Shown here in pieces: positions 47,397-55,890 of a DNA stretch of 64,000 nt. Each line of letters opens with the position of its first letter. The first letter of the stretch is position 1. The notes below the pieces were generated by a model that ran no database searches, was not told the DNA's origin, and saw only the letters and a list, made by a program, of their open reading frames with translations. Source of the stretch: Paraburkholderia bannensis (GTDB lineage: Bacteria; Pseudomonadota; Gammaproteobacteria; Burkholderiales; Burkholderiaceae); the NCBI RefSeq assembly GCF_014200455.1, contig NZ_JACHBW010000002.1, positions 372,001 to 436,000 of the forward strand, in the 5' to 3' direction. Made by a program: the position numbers and the translations under genes.

Positions 47397-47797
47397 GGTG
47401 CGTATTGTAGTGGCTCGCCTGCGCTCTGACGGAGGCAATCCGGCGCAAGGCCGATGCAATCTGCCTGCGGGCGAAGGACGCTGCCCAATGCGATCACGGA
47501 CGAGAATTTTGCTGATTTTTTGTGCAATCCACAGCCATTCCACAGCTGGCAAACAGGAAATCCACAGAACTATCCACAGGCCCGACTTGGCGATAAGTCA
47601 CTCGACCGTCTGAAAATACGCTAACTGTCTGAACGATTCCTGAGAATTTCCCATCGTGCCCACAGGCTGCCAACAGATCATCCACAGAATTATCCACAGC
47701 CGTCGGGGCGCGCCGTGACGGTGTGCGTCCGCACCGCCGAAACAGGGCGCGTTCGCTACAATGACTGATCTCAAATCTCACACCCGAGCGCCCCGCC
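47397..47797. promoter_or_regulatory. Divergent region with duplicated DnaA-box module
   Basis: Between birA and the mlaE-like gene. A T-rich segment (47503-47521) precedes two related modules: 47546-47581 and 47667-47702, each CTG..CAACAG/AAACAG followed by two ATCCACAG motifs. Boxes: a perfect TTATCCACA at 47690, one-mismatch CTATCCACA at 47570 and TCATCCACA at 47678, and weaker AAATCCACA at 47558, CAATCCACA at 47525 and CATTCCACA at 47536. All are in the same orientation. The promoter for the mla operon must also be here. Confidence 0.75.
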
Positions 47798-48931
47798 TTG
47801 ACTCAAGAGACGCCGCCCGGCCTCGATATCGCGGCCGGCAACCAGGGAAAAATCGTGCGCCTGTCCGGCCAGTGGACGGCGCTTGCGCTCGCGCGCGACC
47901 GCGAACAGGGCGGCGCGGTGCGGCGGCTGCGCGCGCTCGCCGGCGAGCGCATCGGCCAGTGGGATCTGTCGAAGGTCGAACGCATGGACCACGTCGGCGG
48001 CCAGGCCCTCTGGCGCTTCTGGGGTCACAAGCTGCCCGCCGATCTGGTGGCGCTTACCGACACCCAGCGCGATATCTTCGAGCGCATCGCGCTGCTCGAT
48101 TCGGTGCGCGAGCCAGCCGAACGCGTGGTGCGCGTCGATCCCATCACGCAACTGGGTCTTGGCATCTTTTCGTTCTGGGATCATCTTTATGGCGGCCTGG
48201 CGATGCTCGGCCGCGTGGTGCTCGATCTGCTTTTCATCCTGCGCAAGCCGAAGGCCACACCGTGGGTCGAGATTTCGGCGAACGTCTATAACGCAGGGGC
48301 GCGCGCCTTGCCGATCACGGCGATGGTGGCGTTCCTGATCGGCATCGTGCTGTCGTATCTGTCGGCGCAGCAGTTGCGGCTCTTCGGCGCGAACCAGTTC
48401 ATCGTCAATATCCTGGGCCTCGCGGTGATCCGCGAACTCGGGCCGGTTCTGGCGGCGATTCTGGTGGCCGGGCGCTCTGGCTCCGCCATCACCGCGCAGA
48501 TCGGCGTGATGCGGGTGACCGAAGAACTCGACGCCATGCGCGTGATGGGGATTTCGCACGGCCTGCGGCTGATCCTGCCGCGCGTCATCGCGCTAGGCGT
48601 GGCCATGCCGCTGCTGGTGATCTGGACCGACATCATCGCGCTGCTGGGCGGCGCGCTGGCGGCCAAGGCGGTGCTGGGCATCGATATGTCATGGTTCATC
48701 CGTTCGCTGCCGAGCGTGGTGCCGATCGCGAACCTCTGGATCGGCCTTGGCAAGGGTGTGGCGTTCGGCATGCTGGTGGGCATCGTCGGTTGCCACTTCG
48801 GCTTTCGCATCAAGGCGAATTCGCAGAGTCTGGGCGAAGGCACGACCACTTCCGTCGTGACCTCGATCACCATCGTGATCCTCGCCGACGCCGTGTTCGC
48901 GATCCTGTTCCAGAACGTGGGGCTGTCATGA
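47798..48931 (+). CDS. MlaE-type lipid ABC transporter permease with fused STAS domain
   Basis: 377-residue protein. The N-terminal STAS-like domain (about 15-92) carries the role of MlaB and is fused to the MlaE permease domain (about 125-377). The permease shows VELIGIV-type helices, then LAVIRELGPVLAAILVAGRSGSA (about 208-230), a hallmark of MlaE, and EELDAMRVMGI. It would move phospholipids across the inner membrane with MlaF-, MlaD- and lipoprotein-type partners. The start is probably TTG 47798; no ATG lies in frame near it. Its stop overlaps the next gene (ATGA). Confidence 0.88.
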   Translation: MTQETPPGLDIAAGNQGKIVRLSGQWTALALARDREQGGAVRRLRALAGERIGQWDLSKVERMDHVGGQALWRFWGHKLPADLVALTDTQRDIFERIALLDSVREPAERVVRVDPITQLGLGIFSFWDHLYGGLAMLGRVVLDLLFILRKPKATPWVEISANVYNAGARALPITAMVAFLIGIVLSYLSAQQLRLFGANQFIVNILGLAVIRELGPVLAAILVAGRSGSAITAQIGVMRVTEELDAMRVMGISHGLRLILPRVIALGVAMPLLVIWTDIIALLGGALAAKAVLGIDMSWFIRSLPSVVPIANLWIGLGKGVAFGMLVGIVGCHFGFRIKANSQSLGEGTTTSVVTSITIVILADAVFAILFQNVGLS

Positions 48932-49890
48932 GTACGAGCGTGGGCACGAGCAAGGGCGCGAGCAGGGGCACGAATACAGGCGTCCTCGCCACGAATACGA
49001 CGGGCACGCTGAGCACGCCGCTGCGCGAAGCGGTCGCCGATCTGCCGCTGCCCGCCATCGGCGAGCCGATCATCGAGGTGCGCAATCTCACCAAACGCTA
49101 TGGACGCAACATCGTCCATCAGCATCTGAATCTGGAAATCCGGCGCGGCGAGATCGTCACCATCGTGGGCGGCTCGGGCTCGGGCAAGACCACGCTGGTG
49201 CGGCAGATTCTGGGGCTTGAGCGGCCCACGTCAGGCACCATCAAGATGTTCGGCGAGGATATTTCGGCGGTCGAGCCGGAGCGCGCGCGCCTCATGCGCA
49301 CGCGCACGGGCATGCTGTTCCAGCACGGCGCGCTGTTCTCGTCGCTGTCGGTGTTCGACAACATTGCCCAGCCGGTGCGCGAACTGGGCAAGGTGCCGCC
49401 CGACCTGCTGCGCGACATCGTGATGCTCAAGCTGGAGATGGTGGGTCTGCCGTGCAAGCACGCCTCCAAGATGCCGGCGGCGCTCTCGGGCGGCATGGTC
49501 AAGCGCGTGGGTCTGGCGCGCGCCATCGTGCTGGAGCCGGAGCTGCTGTTTCTCGACGAACCGACGGCGGGCCTGGACCCGCGCTCGTCGGACGAAGTGG
49601 TGGAGCTGATCAGCACGCTGCACCGGGCGCTGGGCCTGACCGTGGTGCTCGTCACCCACGATCTGGACGCGATGGTCGCGCTGTCCACGCGCGTGGCCGT
49701 GCTGTCCGAGCGCAGGGTGCTGGTGGCCGCGCCCGTGGAGGAAGCGGCCTGCGTGGACGATCCCTTCATCCGCGAATATTTTCTGGGCATGCGCGGACGC
49801 CGCGCGCTGCAGGCGCTGCCGCCCGAGCGCCGCGCGAAGCTGCCGGCCGCGGCGCTGGCGCCGGCATCGGTAGGCGTGAAGCCGTGTTGA
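48928..49890 (+). CDS. MlaF-type ABC transporter ATP-binding protein
   Basis: 320-residue ATPase of the lipid transport operon. Walker A GGSGSGKT (about 72-79), the Q-loop in LFQHGALFSSL, signature LSGGMVKR (about 188-195), Walker B LLFLDEP and the H-loop THDLDA are intact. A 45-residue Ser/Thr/Gly-rich N-terminal extension precedes the domain and is unusual. Start ATG 48928 overlaps the MlaE stop by 4 bp, so they are coupled. It energises the MlaE-like permease. Confidence 0.92.
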   Translation: MSTSVGTSKGASRGTNTGVLATNTTGTLSTPLREAVADLPLPAIGEPIIEVRNLTKRYGRNIVHQHLNLEIRRGEIVTIVGGSGSGKTTLVRQILGLERPTSGTIKMFGEDISAVEPERARLMRTRTGMLFQHGALFSSLSVFDNIAQPVRELGKVPPDLLRDIVMLKLEMVGLPCKHASKMPAALSGGMVKRVGLARAIVLEPELLFLDEPTAGLDPRSSDEVVELISTLHRALGLTVVLVTHDLDAMVALSTRVAVLSERRVLVAAPVEEAACVDDPFIREYFLGMRGRRALQALPPERRAKLPAAALAPASVGVKPC

Positions 49891-49910
49891 ACGTGTTGAA
49901 CGTGTTGAGG
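49884..49910. repeat. 9-bp tandem repeat across the mlaF-like stop codon
   Basis: GTGTTGAAC, GTGTTGAAC and GTGTTGAGG in direct succession. The stop codon of the ATPase gene (TGA 49888-49890) lies inside the first unit. Confidence 0.85.
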
Positions 49911-49948
49911 CGGCCCGCCGACATGGCCGTCGACAAGGAAATCTGACG

Positions 49949-50914
49949 ATGGAAAACAAACCGCATGCGTTCTGGGCCGGCCTCTTCACGATCGGTCTGC
50001 TGGCTGCGATCGCGCTGGCGGTCTTCTTCTTCAGCGCCGATCACAAGGTGCGCGTGCCCTACGACCTCATTTCGCGCAGCAACGTGACCGGGCTGTATCC
50101 GGACGCCGCCGTGCGCTATCGCGGCATCGACGTGGGCAAGGTGCAATCGATCCAGTTCGACGCGCATCAACCGGGGGCGATCCGCATTCGCGTGCTGATC
50201 GACCAGAAAGCGCCGATGACGCGCTCGACCTTCGGCACGCTCGCGCTGCAGGGCGTGACAGGCATCGCCTTCGTGCAGCTCGACGACAACAATCTCGATC
50301 TGTCGCCGCTGCCGTCGTCGGACAAACAGGTGGCCGAGATTCCGCTGCGTCCGGGCCTGCTCGACCAGCTTCAGCGGCGCGGCGACGCACTGCTGCGCAA
50401 GCTCGACAACATCGCCAGCGACGTGGACGCGATGCTCAGCGAAGACAACCGCAAGCAGGTGATGCAGACGGTCGCGACCCTGCAGCAGGCCGCGAGCAGC
50501 GTGAACGTGCTCGCGCAGCAATTGCAGCCGACCACGCAGCGCCTGCCCGGCGCGGTGGCTGACCTGCAGAAGACGCTGGAATCCACCAACCAGCTCGTCA
50601 CGATGGTGAACCGTCCGGACGGTCCGTTCCAGGTCAATCTGAACAAGGCCGGTACGGCGGCGCAGCAGGCGGGCCAGGCGCTGGCGTCGATGAACGAGTC
50701 GATTCAGGAGCTGTCCGCGCGCGTGGGTTACGACACGCTGCCGCGTGTCGATTCGCTGACCGACGATGTGCGCTCCGCGATGCGCTCCGTGGACCGCGCG
50801 GCGGGCACGTTCACCACCAGCCCGCGCAGCCTGCTGTTCGGCGGCGCGCCGCTGCCCGCGCCTGGGCCGGGCGAGCCTGGTTTTTCGTGGCCGGCGGGTT
50901 CGGCTGGAAAATAG
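49949..50914 (+). CDS. MlaD/MCE-domain periplasmic lipid-binding protein
   Basis: 321-residue protein with an N-terminal membrane anchor (AGLFTIGLLAAIALAVFFFS, about 10-29), an MCE domain (about 38-115: VPYDLISRSNVTGLYPDAAVRYRGIDVGKV) and a long helical C-terminal part that may form a tube or coiled coil. MCE proteins line a channel for phospholipids between inner and outer membrane. It is 58 bp downstream of the ATPase gene and upstream of the lipoprotein gene. Confidence 0.9.
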   Translation: MENKPHAFWAGLFTIGLLAAIALAVFFFSADHKVRVPYDLISRSNVTGLYPDAAVRYRGIDVGKVQSIQFDAHQPGAIRIRVLIDQKAPMTRSTFGTLALQGVTGIAFVQLDDNNLDLSPLPSSDKQVAEIPLRPGLLDQLQRRGDALLRKLDNIASDVDAMLSEDNRKQVMQTVATLQQAASSVNVLAQQLQPTTQRLPGAVADLQKTLESTNQLVTMVNRPDGPFQVNLNKAGTAAQQAGQALASMNESIQELSARVGYDTLPRVDSLTDDVRSAMRSVDRAAGTFTTSPRSLLFGGAPLPAPGPGEPGFSWPAGSAGK

Positions 50915-51070
50915 GGCGCGTCCCCGCAGGATCGAAATTTGTTCGAAAGCAGCGCGGTCGGGCGATTTTTGCCGCGCTCGGCGCGAACTGTGGCGTTGCA
51001 ACATAGTCGGAGTACCTTCAACGCTTGCATTGCCGCACTGAGCGCCGCCATCGCCTGGCTGCCAGTCGGC

Positions 51071-51115
51071 GCCACGAACGCCACGAACGCTACGAACGCC
51101 AAGAACGCCACGAAC
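51071..51115. repeat. 9-bp tandem repeat, five units
   Basis: GCCACGAAC at 51071 and 51080, GCTACGAAC at 51089, GCCAAGAAC at 51098 and GCCACGAAC at 51107. Located in the gap between the MlaD-like gene and the lipoprotein gene. Confidence 0.9.
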
Positions 51116-51147
51116 GCAGTAAGCCGCAGCATACAGAAGGAACCGCC

Positions 51148-51777
51148 ATGTCACGCCACGCCACATCGTTACGTCCACTTTTCGGCCTGGGCCGCGCCTT
51201 GCTGGCCTCGCTTGCCGTCGGCACGCTGGTCGCGGCGTGCGCCGGCAACCCGGCCGCGCTCTCGGATATCCGCTACGACCTCGGGCCGATCGAAGCGCAG
51301 CCCGCGCCGCCGTCGCTGCCGCCGCTCAAGGTGCTGGAGGTGAGCGCGCCGGCTACGCTCGATAGCGACGGCATTCTCTATCGCATCGGCAATGCGCAGC
51401 GCGAAAGCCGTTACGCCAACAGCCGCTGGAGTATGTCGCCGGCGCGTTTGCTGACGTCGCGGCTGCGCACCTCCTTGTCTGCGCGCGCCACGGTGCTGTC
51501 GGGCGGCGACGCTGTGCCCGCGCCGATGCTCAAGGTCGAACTGACCCAGTTCGAGCAGGTGTTCGACAATTCGGAATCGAGTTCCGGCGTGCTCGCCGCG
51601 CGCGCCACGCTCATGCAGGGCGGCAAGGTGATCGCGCAGCGCTCGTTTATCGCGCGTGCGCCGGCCAGCTCGCAGGATGCGGCAGGGGGTGCGGCAGCCC
51701 TGCGCGCGGCGAGCGACGATTTCGCGGGCCAGATCGGCGCGTGGCTGAGCGTGCAGGCCTTCGCGGGCACGCCTTGA
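51148..51777 (+). CDS. ABC-type transport auxiliary lipoprotein (PqiC-like)
   Basis: 209-residue lipoprotein. The lipobox LVAACAG places the lipidated Cys near residue 31. The mature chain has the ABC_trans_aux pattern (ISDIRYDLGPIE, then KVLEVSAPATLDSDGILYRI, RYANSRWSMSPARLL). It is attached to the outer membrane and partners with MCE proteins, like PqiC. An AGAAGGA ribosome site precedes ATG 51148. It completes the operon with the MlaE-, MlaF- and MlaD-like genes. Confidence 0.87.
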   Translation: MSRHATSLRPLFGLGRALLASLAVGTLVAACAGNPAALSDIRYDLGPIEAQPAPPSLPPLKVLEVSAPATLDSDGILYRIGNAQRESRYANSRWSMSPARLLTSRLRTSLSARATVLSGGDAVPAPMLKVELTQFEQVFDNSESSSGVLAARATLMQGGKVIAQRSFIARAPASSQDAAGGAAALRAASDDFAGQIGAWLSVQAFAGTP

Positions 51778-51849
51778 GGGATGCAGGACTGGCCGTGCGC
51801 GGCTCAAGCCGTGAGCGGCACGTGCTGCAAGAGCGGCAAGAGCAGTGAA

Positions 51850-53142
51850 ATGAGCGGCGACAGCGCTTCGAATCCTCCACCCGATGTCTCACCGGGCAGC
51901 GATCGCGATATCGGCGATGCCGGCGATGCCATCGATAACGGCGAAGCCCGCGACTCGCGTGACCCCCGCGCGCCGCAAGCATCGCCGCAAGCATTTCCGC
52001 GCCACGCCTCCACGCTCTCGCGCCAGTCGTTCGCGCTTTATACCGCGCTGATCGTCTACGGCTCCTGGTATCCCTTCTCGGGCTGGCGCTCGCTCGGCCT
52101 GAGTCCGCTTGCCTGGCTTGGCGATCCGATACCGAAGTACTGGACCGTTTTCGACGTCGTCACCAACGTGCTCGGCTATATGCCGTTCGGCGCGCTGGCG
52201 GTGCTCGCCGTGTGGCCGCGTTGCCGGGGCGTGCTGGCGGTTGTGATCGCCACGCTCGGCGGCACGTTGCTGTCGAGTGTGATGGAAGCGGTGCAGACGT
52301 ATCTGCCCACGCGCGTGGCTTCGAATCTCGACATGGCCACCAACGCGCTAGGCGCGCTGCTGGGCGCGGCGCTCGCGGCTCCACTCACCGGCGCGGTGCT
52401 GGAGCGCGGCTTTCTGCGTCGGCTGCGCTTTCGCTGGTTCGAGCGCGACGCCGGGGCGCTGATGGTGCTGGCCGCGCTCTGGCCTTTCGCGACCATGTTT
52501 CCCGCGCCGCGCCTCTTTGGCATGGGCGACTGGCCGCGCGCGCTTTGGCAGCGCTTCGACGCCTCGATGCAGGACGCCGTGCTCGCGTGGACGCCCGCTG
52601 TCTGGCACCTGCGCGCGCTGCCTGACGTCCTGGCCGCGCGCCTGCCGGAGAGCGGCTGGGAAGCGCTCGTCACCACGCTCAACCTGTTCGGCGCGGCCGC
52701 TTTCGCCTCGCTGCCGATGCGCGCGCGCGCGCCGCGCGCGCGGCTGATCGTGGCGCTGCTCGCCGTCACGCTGGGGGTGAAAGCGGGCGCGACCTTCCTG
52801 CAATCGCAAAGCGGCCTGCTGTTCGACTGGGCGACGCCCGGCGCGCTCGCGGGGCTCGTGTGGGGCTCGCTCGCGGCGTTTCTGGCGCTGCGCCTGCCGC
52901 GTACGGCGCGCGCGGCGGTGGCGAGCGTGGCGCTGGCCGTCGCGCTGGTGCTGGTCAATCTGCTGCCGGTGAATCCGTATTTCGATGTCGTGCTGGCGGA
53001 CTGGCGTCAGGGCCGCTATCTGCATTTCAATGGTCTGGCGCGCTGGCTCGCCTGGACCTGGCCGTGGATGGCGCTGGGCTGGACGGCGTTTTCGCTGGAG
53101 CGCGCGTGGCTTGCGCGACGCGCGCGGGCGATGTCGCGATGA
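51850..53142 (+). CDS. VanZ-family membrane protein
   Basis: About 430 residues with around ten hydrophobic segments. A hydrophilic Asp/Ala/Ser-rich N-terminus leads into ALYTALIVYGSWYPFSGW and the VanZ-like segment NVLGYMPFGALAVLAV (about 100-115). The length is about double that of VanZ proteins, with a second set of helices. Its function in Burkholderia is not known. An alternative upstream ATG at 51781 has a poor ribosome site. It follows the lipid-transport operon by 72 bp and may be cotranscribed. Confidence 0.8.
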   Translation: MSGDSASNPPPDVSPGSDRDIGDAGDAIDNGEARDSRDPRAPQASPQAFPRHASTLSRQSFALYTALIVYGSWYPFSGWRSLGLSPLAWLGDPIPKYWTVFDVVTNVLGYMPFGALAVLAVWPRCRGVLAVVIATLGGTLLSSVMEAVQTYLPTRVASNLDMATNALGALLGAALAAPLTGAVLERGFLRRLRFRWFERDAGALMVLAALWPFATMFPAPRLFGMGDWPRALWQRFDASMQDAVLAWTPAVWHLRALPDVLAARLPESGWEALVTTLNLFGAAAFASLPMRARAPRARLIVALLAVTLGVKAGATFLQSQSGLLFDWATPGALAGLVWGSLAAFLALRLPRTARAAVASVALAVALVLVNLLPVNPYFDVVLADWRQGRYLHFNGLARWLAWTWPWMALGWTAFSLERAWLARRARAMSR

Positions 53143-53307
53143 GTTGAAGGCCGCCTTCGCCAGGCCGAGCCAGGCCGCGCCGGGCACGGAAGGTTCACGC
53201 CGTGCTCGCTATAATCGACCGCATCCCATCCATTGCTGCAGCCGGAGCGTCGCGCGGGACGCGCCGCGCGAGCATCATCGGCTCACCTCCCCACTGGTAC
53301 GCCTGCC

Positions 53308-53643
53308 ATGACCGATTCCTTCTACAAGCACCACGTCTTTTTCTGCCTGAACCAGCGCGACCCCGGCGCGGAGCGTCCGAGCTGCGCCAGCTGCAACGCC
53401 CAGTCGATGCAGGAATACGCGAAAAAGCGCGTCAAGCAACTGGGCCTCGCAGGTCCGGGCCAGGTGCGCATCAACAAGGCGGGGTGTCTCGACCGCTGCG
53501 AGGAAGGCCCGGTCATGGTGGTGTATCCGGAAGGCACCTGGTACACCTACATCGACGAAAGCGACATCGACGAGATCGTCGTTTCGCATCTGCAGAACGG
53601 CCAGCCGGTCGAGCGCCTGATGATCGACCGCAAGGACGTCTGA
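53308..53643 (+). CDS. Thioredoxin-like [2Fe-2S] ferredoxin
   Basis: 111-residue protein of the thioredoxin-like 2Fe-2S ferredoxin family. Cysteines at 13, 26, 29, 60 and 64 (VFFCLNQ, SCASC, GCLDRCEEGPV) fit the family, with four as cluster ligands; which of 26/29 binds cannot be told. It is probably an electron carrier with an unidentified partner. It sits 40 bp before the hydrolase gene in one transcript. Confidence 0.9.
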   Translation: MTDSFYKHHVFFCLNQRDPGAERPSCASCNAQSMQEYAKKRVKQLGLAGPGQVRINKAGCLDRCEEGPVMVVYPEGTWYTYIDESDIDEIVVSHLQNGQPVERLMIDRKDV

Positions 53644-53683
53644 GGCCTGCCGCGCCCATAGAACGACAAAAAACCGCAGAACG

Positions 53684-54316
53684 ATGAACGCACAAACCGA
53701 GAAGTTTCATATCGACGGCCCGGTCGGCAAGATCGAATGCGCGCTCGACCGCCCGGACGCCGCTACGCCCGTGCGCGGCATCGCGCTGGTCGCGCATCCG
53801 CATCCGCTGTTTGGCGGCACGATGGACAACAAGGTCGCGCAGACGCTTGCGCGCACGCTGGTGCAACTGGGCTACGTGGTCTACCGCTCGAATTTCCGCG
53901 GCGTGGGCACCACGGCGGGCACGCACGACAACGGCATCGGCGAGCAGGACGATCTGCTCGCACTGATCGAATACATGCGCGCGCAGCCGGGACAGCACGA
54001 TGTGCCGCTCGTGCTCGCGGGCTTTTCGTTCGGCACCTTTGTGCTCTCGCATGTGGCGAAGCGCTATCTGGAAGCGGGGGGCGCAATCGAGCGCATGGTG
54101 TTCGTCGGCACCGCGGCAAGCCGCTGGGAAGTCGCGCCGGTGCGCGAGGACACGCTCGTGATTCACGGCGAACTCGACGAGACCGTGCCGATTCTCTCGG
54201 TGTACGAATGGGCGCGCGAGCAGGAGCTGCCCGTGGTGGTGGTCCCGGGCGCCGAACACTTTCTGCACCGCAAGCTGCATATTCTCAAACGCATCATCGT
54301 TGAAGCATGGCGATGA
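53684..54316 (+). CDS. Alpha/beta hydrolase (YtmA/dienelactone-like)
   Basis: 210-residue single-domain hydrolase. It has VAHPHPLFGGTMDNKV (about 36-51, a typical motif of this subfamily), the nucleophile Ser in AGFSFGTF (about 110-117), Asp in GELDETVP and His in GAEHFLHR. The substrate is unknown. It is in an operon with the ferredoxin gene. Confidence 0.87.
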   Translation: MNAQTEKFHIDGPVGKIECALDRPDAATPVRGIALVAHPHPLFGGTMDNKVAQTLARTLVQLGYVVYRSNFRGVGTTAGTHDNGIGEQDDLLALIEYMRAQPGQHDVPLVLAGFSFGTFVLSHVAKRYLEAGGAIERMVFVGTAASRWEVAPVREDTLVIHGELDETVPILSVYEWAREQELPVVVVPGAEHFLHRKLHILKRIIVEAWR

Positions 54317-54671
54317 ATTTTCAGTTTCGCCAGCCAGTGCGCGCCGGTCGCAAGGCGCGCGTTTGCCGCGCGAAGCCGATCGTCAGAAATACCTGAGAAA
54401 AAGTTGAGAAAAAATTGAGAAGCACGCCGAAAAAATCGGGCGCGAAAAACGCGACGCGTGAAAAATGCACGACAGGTACGCGCAAACGTGTGGCTTCAAC
54501 GAAAAATGCCCCTACGTGACGCGTATAATGAGCGCTCTTTTTGCGGCAGCCGCGCCCGCCTGTTCACCGCGTTCAGGCGCGTGAGCGCGGCCCCGCAATC
54601 CGGCTCACCCGACTGTGCGCCGCATGGCGCGCAACGTTCGTCCTGACCCCAATCCCGTCCGACCTGAACCT
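54317..54671. other. Intergenic region upstream of dacA
   Basis: 355 bp with no supported gene. It contains A-rich tracts around 54385-54470 and a perfect TATAAT at 54524-54529 that likely belongs to the dacA promoter; a matching -35 hexamer is not evident. Confidence 0.55.
54524..54529 (+). promoter_or_regulatory. Consensus -10 hexamer (TATAAT) for dacA
   Basis: Perfect TATAAT 143 bp before the dacA start. No good -35 is at 16-18 bp upstream (GAAAAA), so the promoter may depend on an activator or a different -35. Confidence 0.4.
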
Positions 54672-55874
54672 ATGCGTTTTCTCTCCAACGGCCAGCAGTC
54701 CTCCTTCGTTTCTCCTTCCCTCGTTCGCACTCTCACGCTCGGCGCCACGCTGCTGGCGAGCGCATCGGCCTTCGCGCAGGTGCCGCCGCCCGCGGTGAAC
54801 GCGCGCTCGTGGGTGCTTGTCGACGCTACCGCCAATCAGGTGCTCGCTTCGGGCAACGCCGATGAGCGCGTCGAACCGGCCTCGCTCACCAAGCTGATGA
54901 CCGCGTACCTCACGTTCGAGGCGCTGCAGACCAAGAAGATTTCGATGGAGCAGATCGTCACGCCGAGCGAAGCCGTGCGTCGCGTGAAGACCGACGAATC
55001 GCGCATGTTCATCGAAGCGAACAAGCCGGTGTCGGTGCACGATCTGGTCTACGGCATGATCATCCAGTCGGGCAACGACGCGGCGATCGCGCTGGCCGAA
55101 CTGGTCGGCGGCAGCGAGTCGAACTTCGTCAACATGATGAACGCCGAAGCGCAGAAGCTGGGCATGGCGCACACGCATTTCGCCGATGTGAACGGCATGC
55201 CCGACCCGAATCACTACACCACGGCGGGCGATCTGGCCACGCTGTCGGCGCGCCTGATTCGCGACTATCCCGAGTACTACAGCATCTTCTCGGTCAAGGA
55301 ATTCAAGTACAACAACATCAAGCAGCCGAACCGCAACCGCCTGCTGTGGATCGACCCGACGGTCGATGGTCTGAAGACCGGCCACACGCAAGCTGCGGGC
55401 TACTGCCTGATCGCATCGGCGAAGCGTCCGATGGCGGGCGGCGGCGACCGCCGTCTGGTCTCGGTGATGATGGGCGAGCAGAAGGAGCACGACCGGGTGC
55501 AGGACAGCCTGAAGATGCTCAACTACGGCTATAGCGCCTACGACACCACGCGCATCTACGGCGCGAACCAGGCCGTCGCCACGCCGCGCGTCTACAAGGG
55601 CGCAGAGGACAGCGTGAAGGTCGGCGTGAAGAAGGACCAGTTCGTGACGCTGCCCAAGGGCGCGGCCGACAAGGCCAAACCGCAGATCGAGATCACCAGC
55701 CCGCTGATCGCGCCGCTCGCGGACGGCCAGCAGGTCGGCACGGCGAAGTTCGTCGGCGCGGACGGCAAGGTGCTCGCGCAGTTCCCGCTCGTCGCCCTGC
55801 AGGCCGTGCCGCAAGCCGGCATCGTCGGCCGCGTGTGGGATTCGCTGATGCTCATGTTCAACAAGAAGAAGTAA
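54672..55874 (+). CDS. dacA: D-alanyl-D-alanine carboxypeptidase (PBP5/6 family)
   Basis: 400-residue low-molecular-weight penicillin-binding protein. After a signal peptide (1 to about 35, ending ASAFA), the triad of active-site motifs is complete: S71-L-T-K74, S133-G-N135 and KTG (about 235-240, GLKTGHT). A C-terminal PBP5_C domain and amphipathic anchor (VWDSLMLMFNKKK) follow. It trims the terminal D-Ala of peptidoglycan pentapeptides. Followed closely by dat, suggesting linked D-Ala metabolism. Confidence 0.94.
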   Translation: MRFLSNGQQSSFVSPSLVRTLTLGATLLASASAFAQVPPPAVNARSWVLVDATANQVLASGNADERVEPASLTKLMTAYLTFEALQTKKISMEQIVTPSEAVRRVKTDESRMFIEANKPVSVHDLVYGMIIQSGNDAAIALAELVGGSESNFVNMMNAEAQKLGMAHTHFADVNGMPDPNHYTTAGDLATLSARLIRDYPEYYSIFSVKEFKYNNIKQPNRNRLLWIDPTVDGLKTGHTQAAGYCLIASAKRPMAGGGDRRLVSVMMGEQKEHDRVQDSLKMLNYGYSAYDTTRIYGANQAVATPRVYKGAEDSVKVGVKKDQFVTLPKGAADKAKPQIEITSPLIAPLADGQQVGTAKFVGADGKVLAQFPLVALQAVPQAGIVGRVWDSLMLMFNKKK

Positions 55875-55890
55875 AACCGCAGGGCGCGCG

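Noticed and set aside
47503..47702. Chromosomal replication origin
   Set aside because: The DnaA boxes suggest it, but dnaA, dnaN, gyrB, rpmH and parAB are all absent and no box-rich AT region long enough for unwinding is present. A titration or regulatory site is more likely.
47761..48291. ATG-initiated frame starting at 47761 as the mlaE-like start
   Set aside because: It is in a different frame from the STAS-MlaE protein and encodes an arginine-rich shadow. The MlaE frame itself has no ATG nearby and probably uses TTG 47798.
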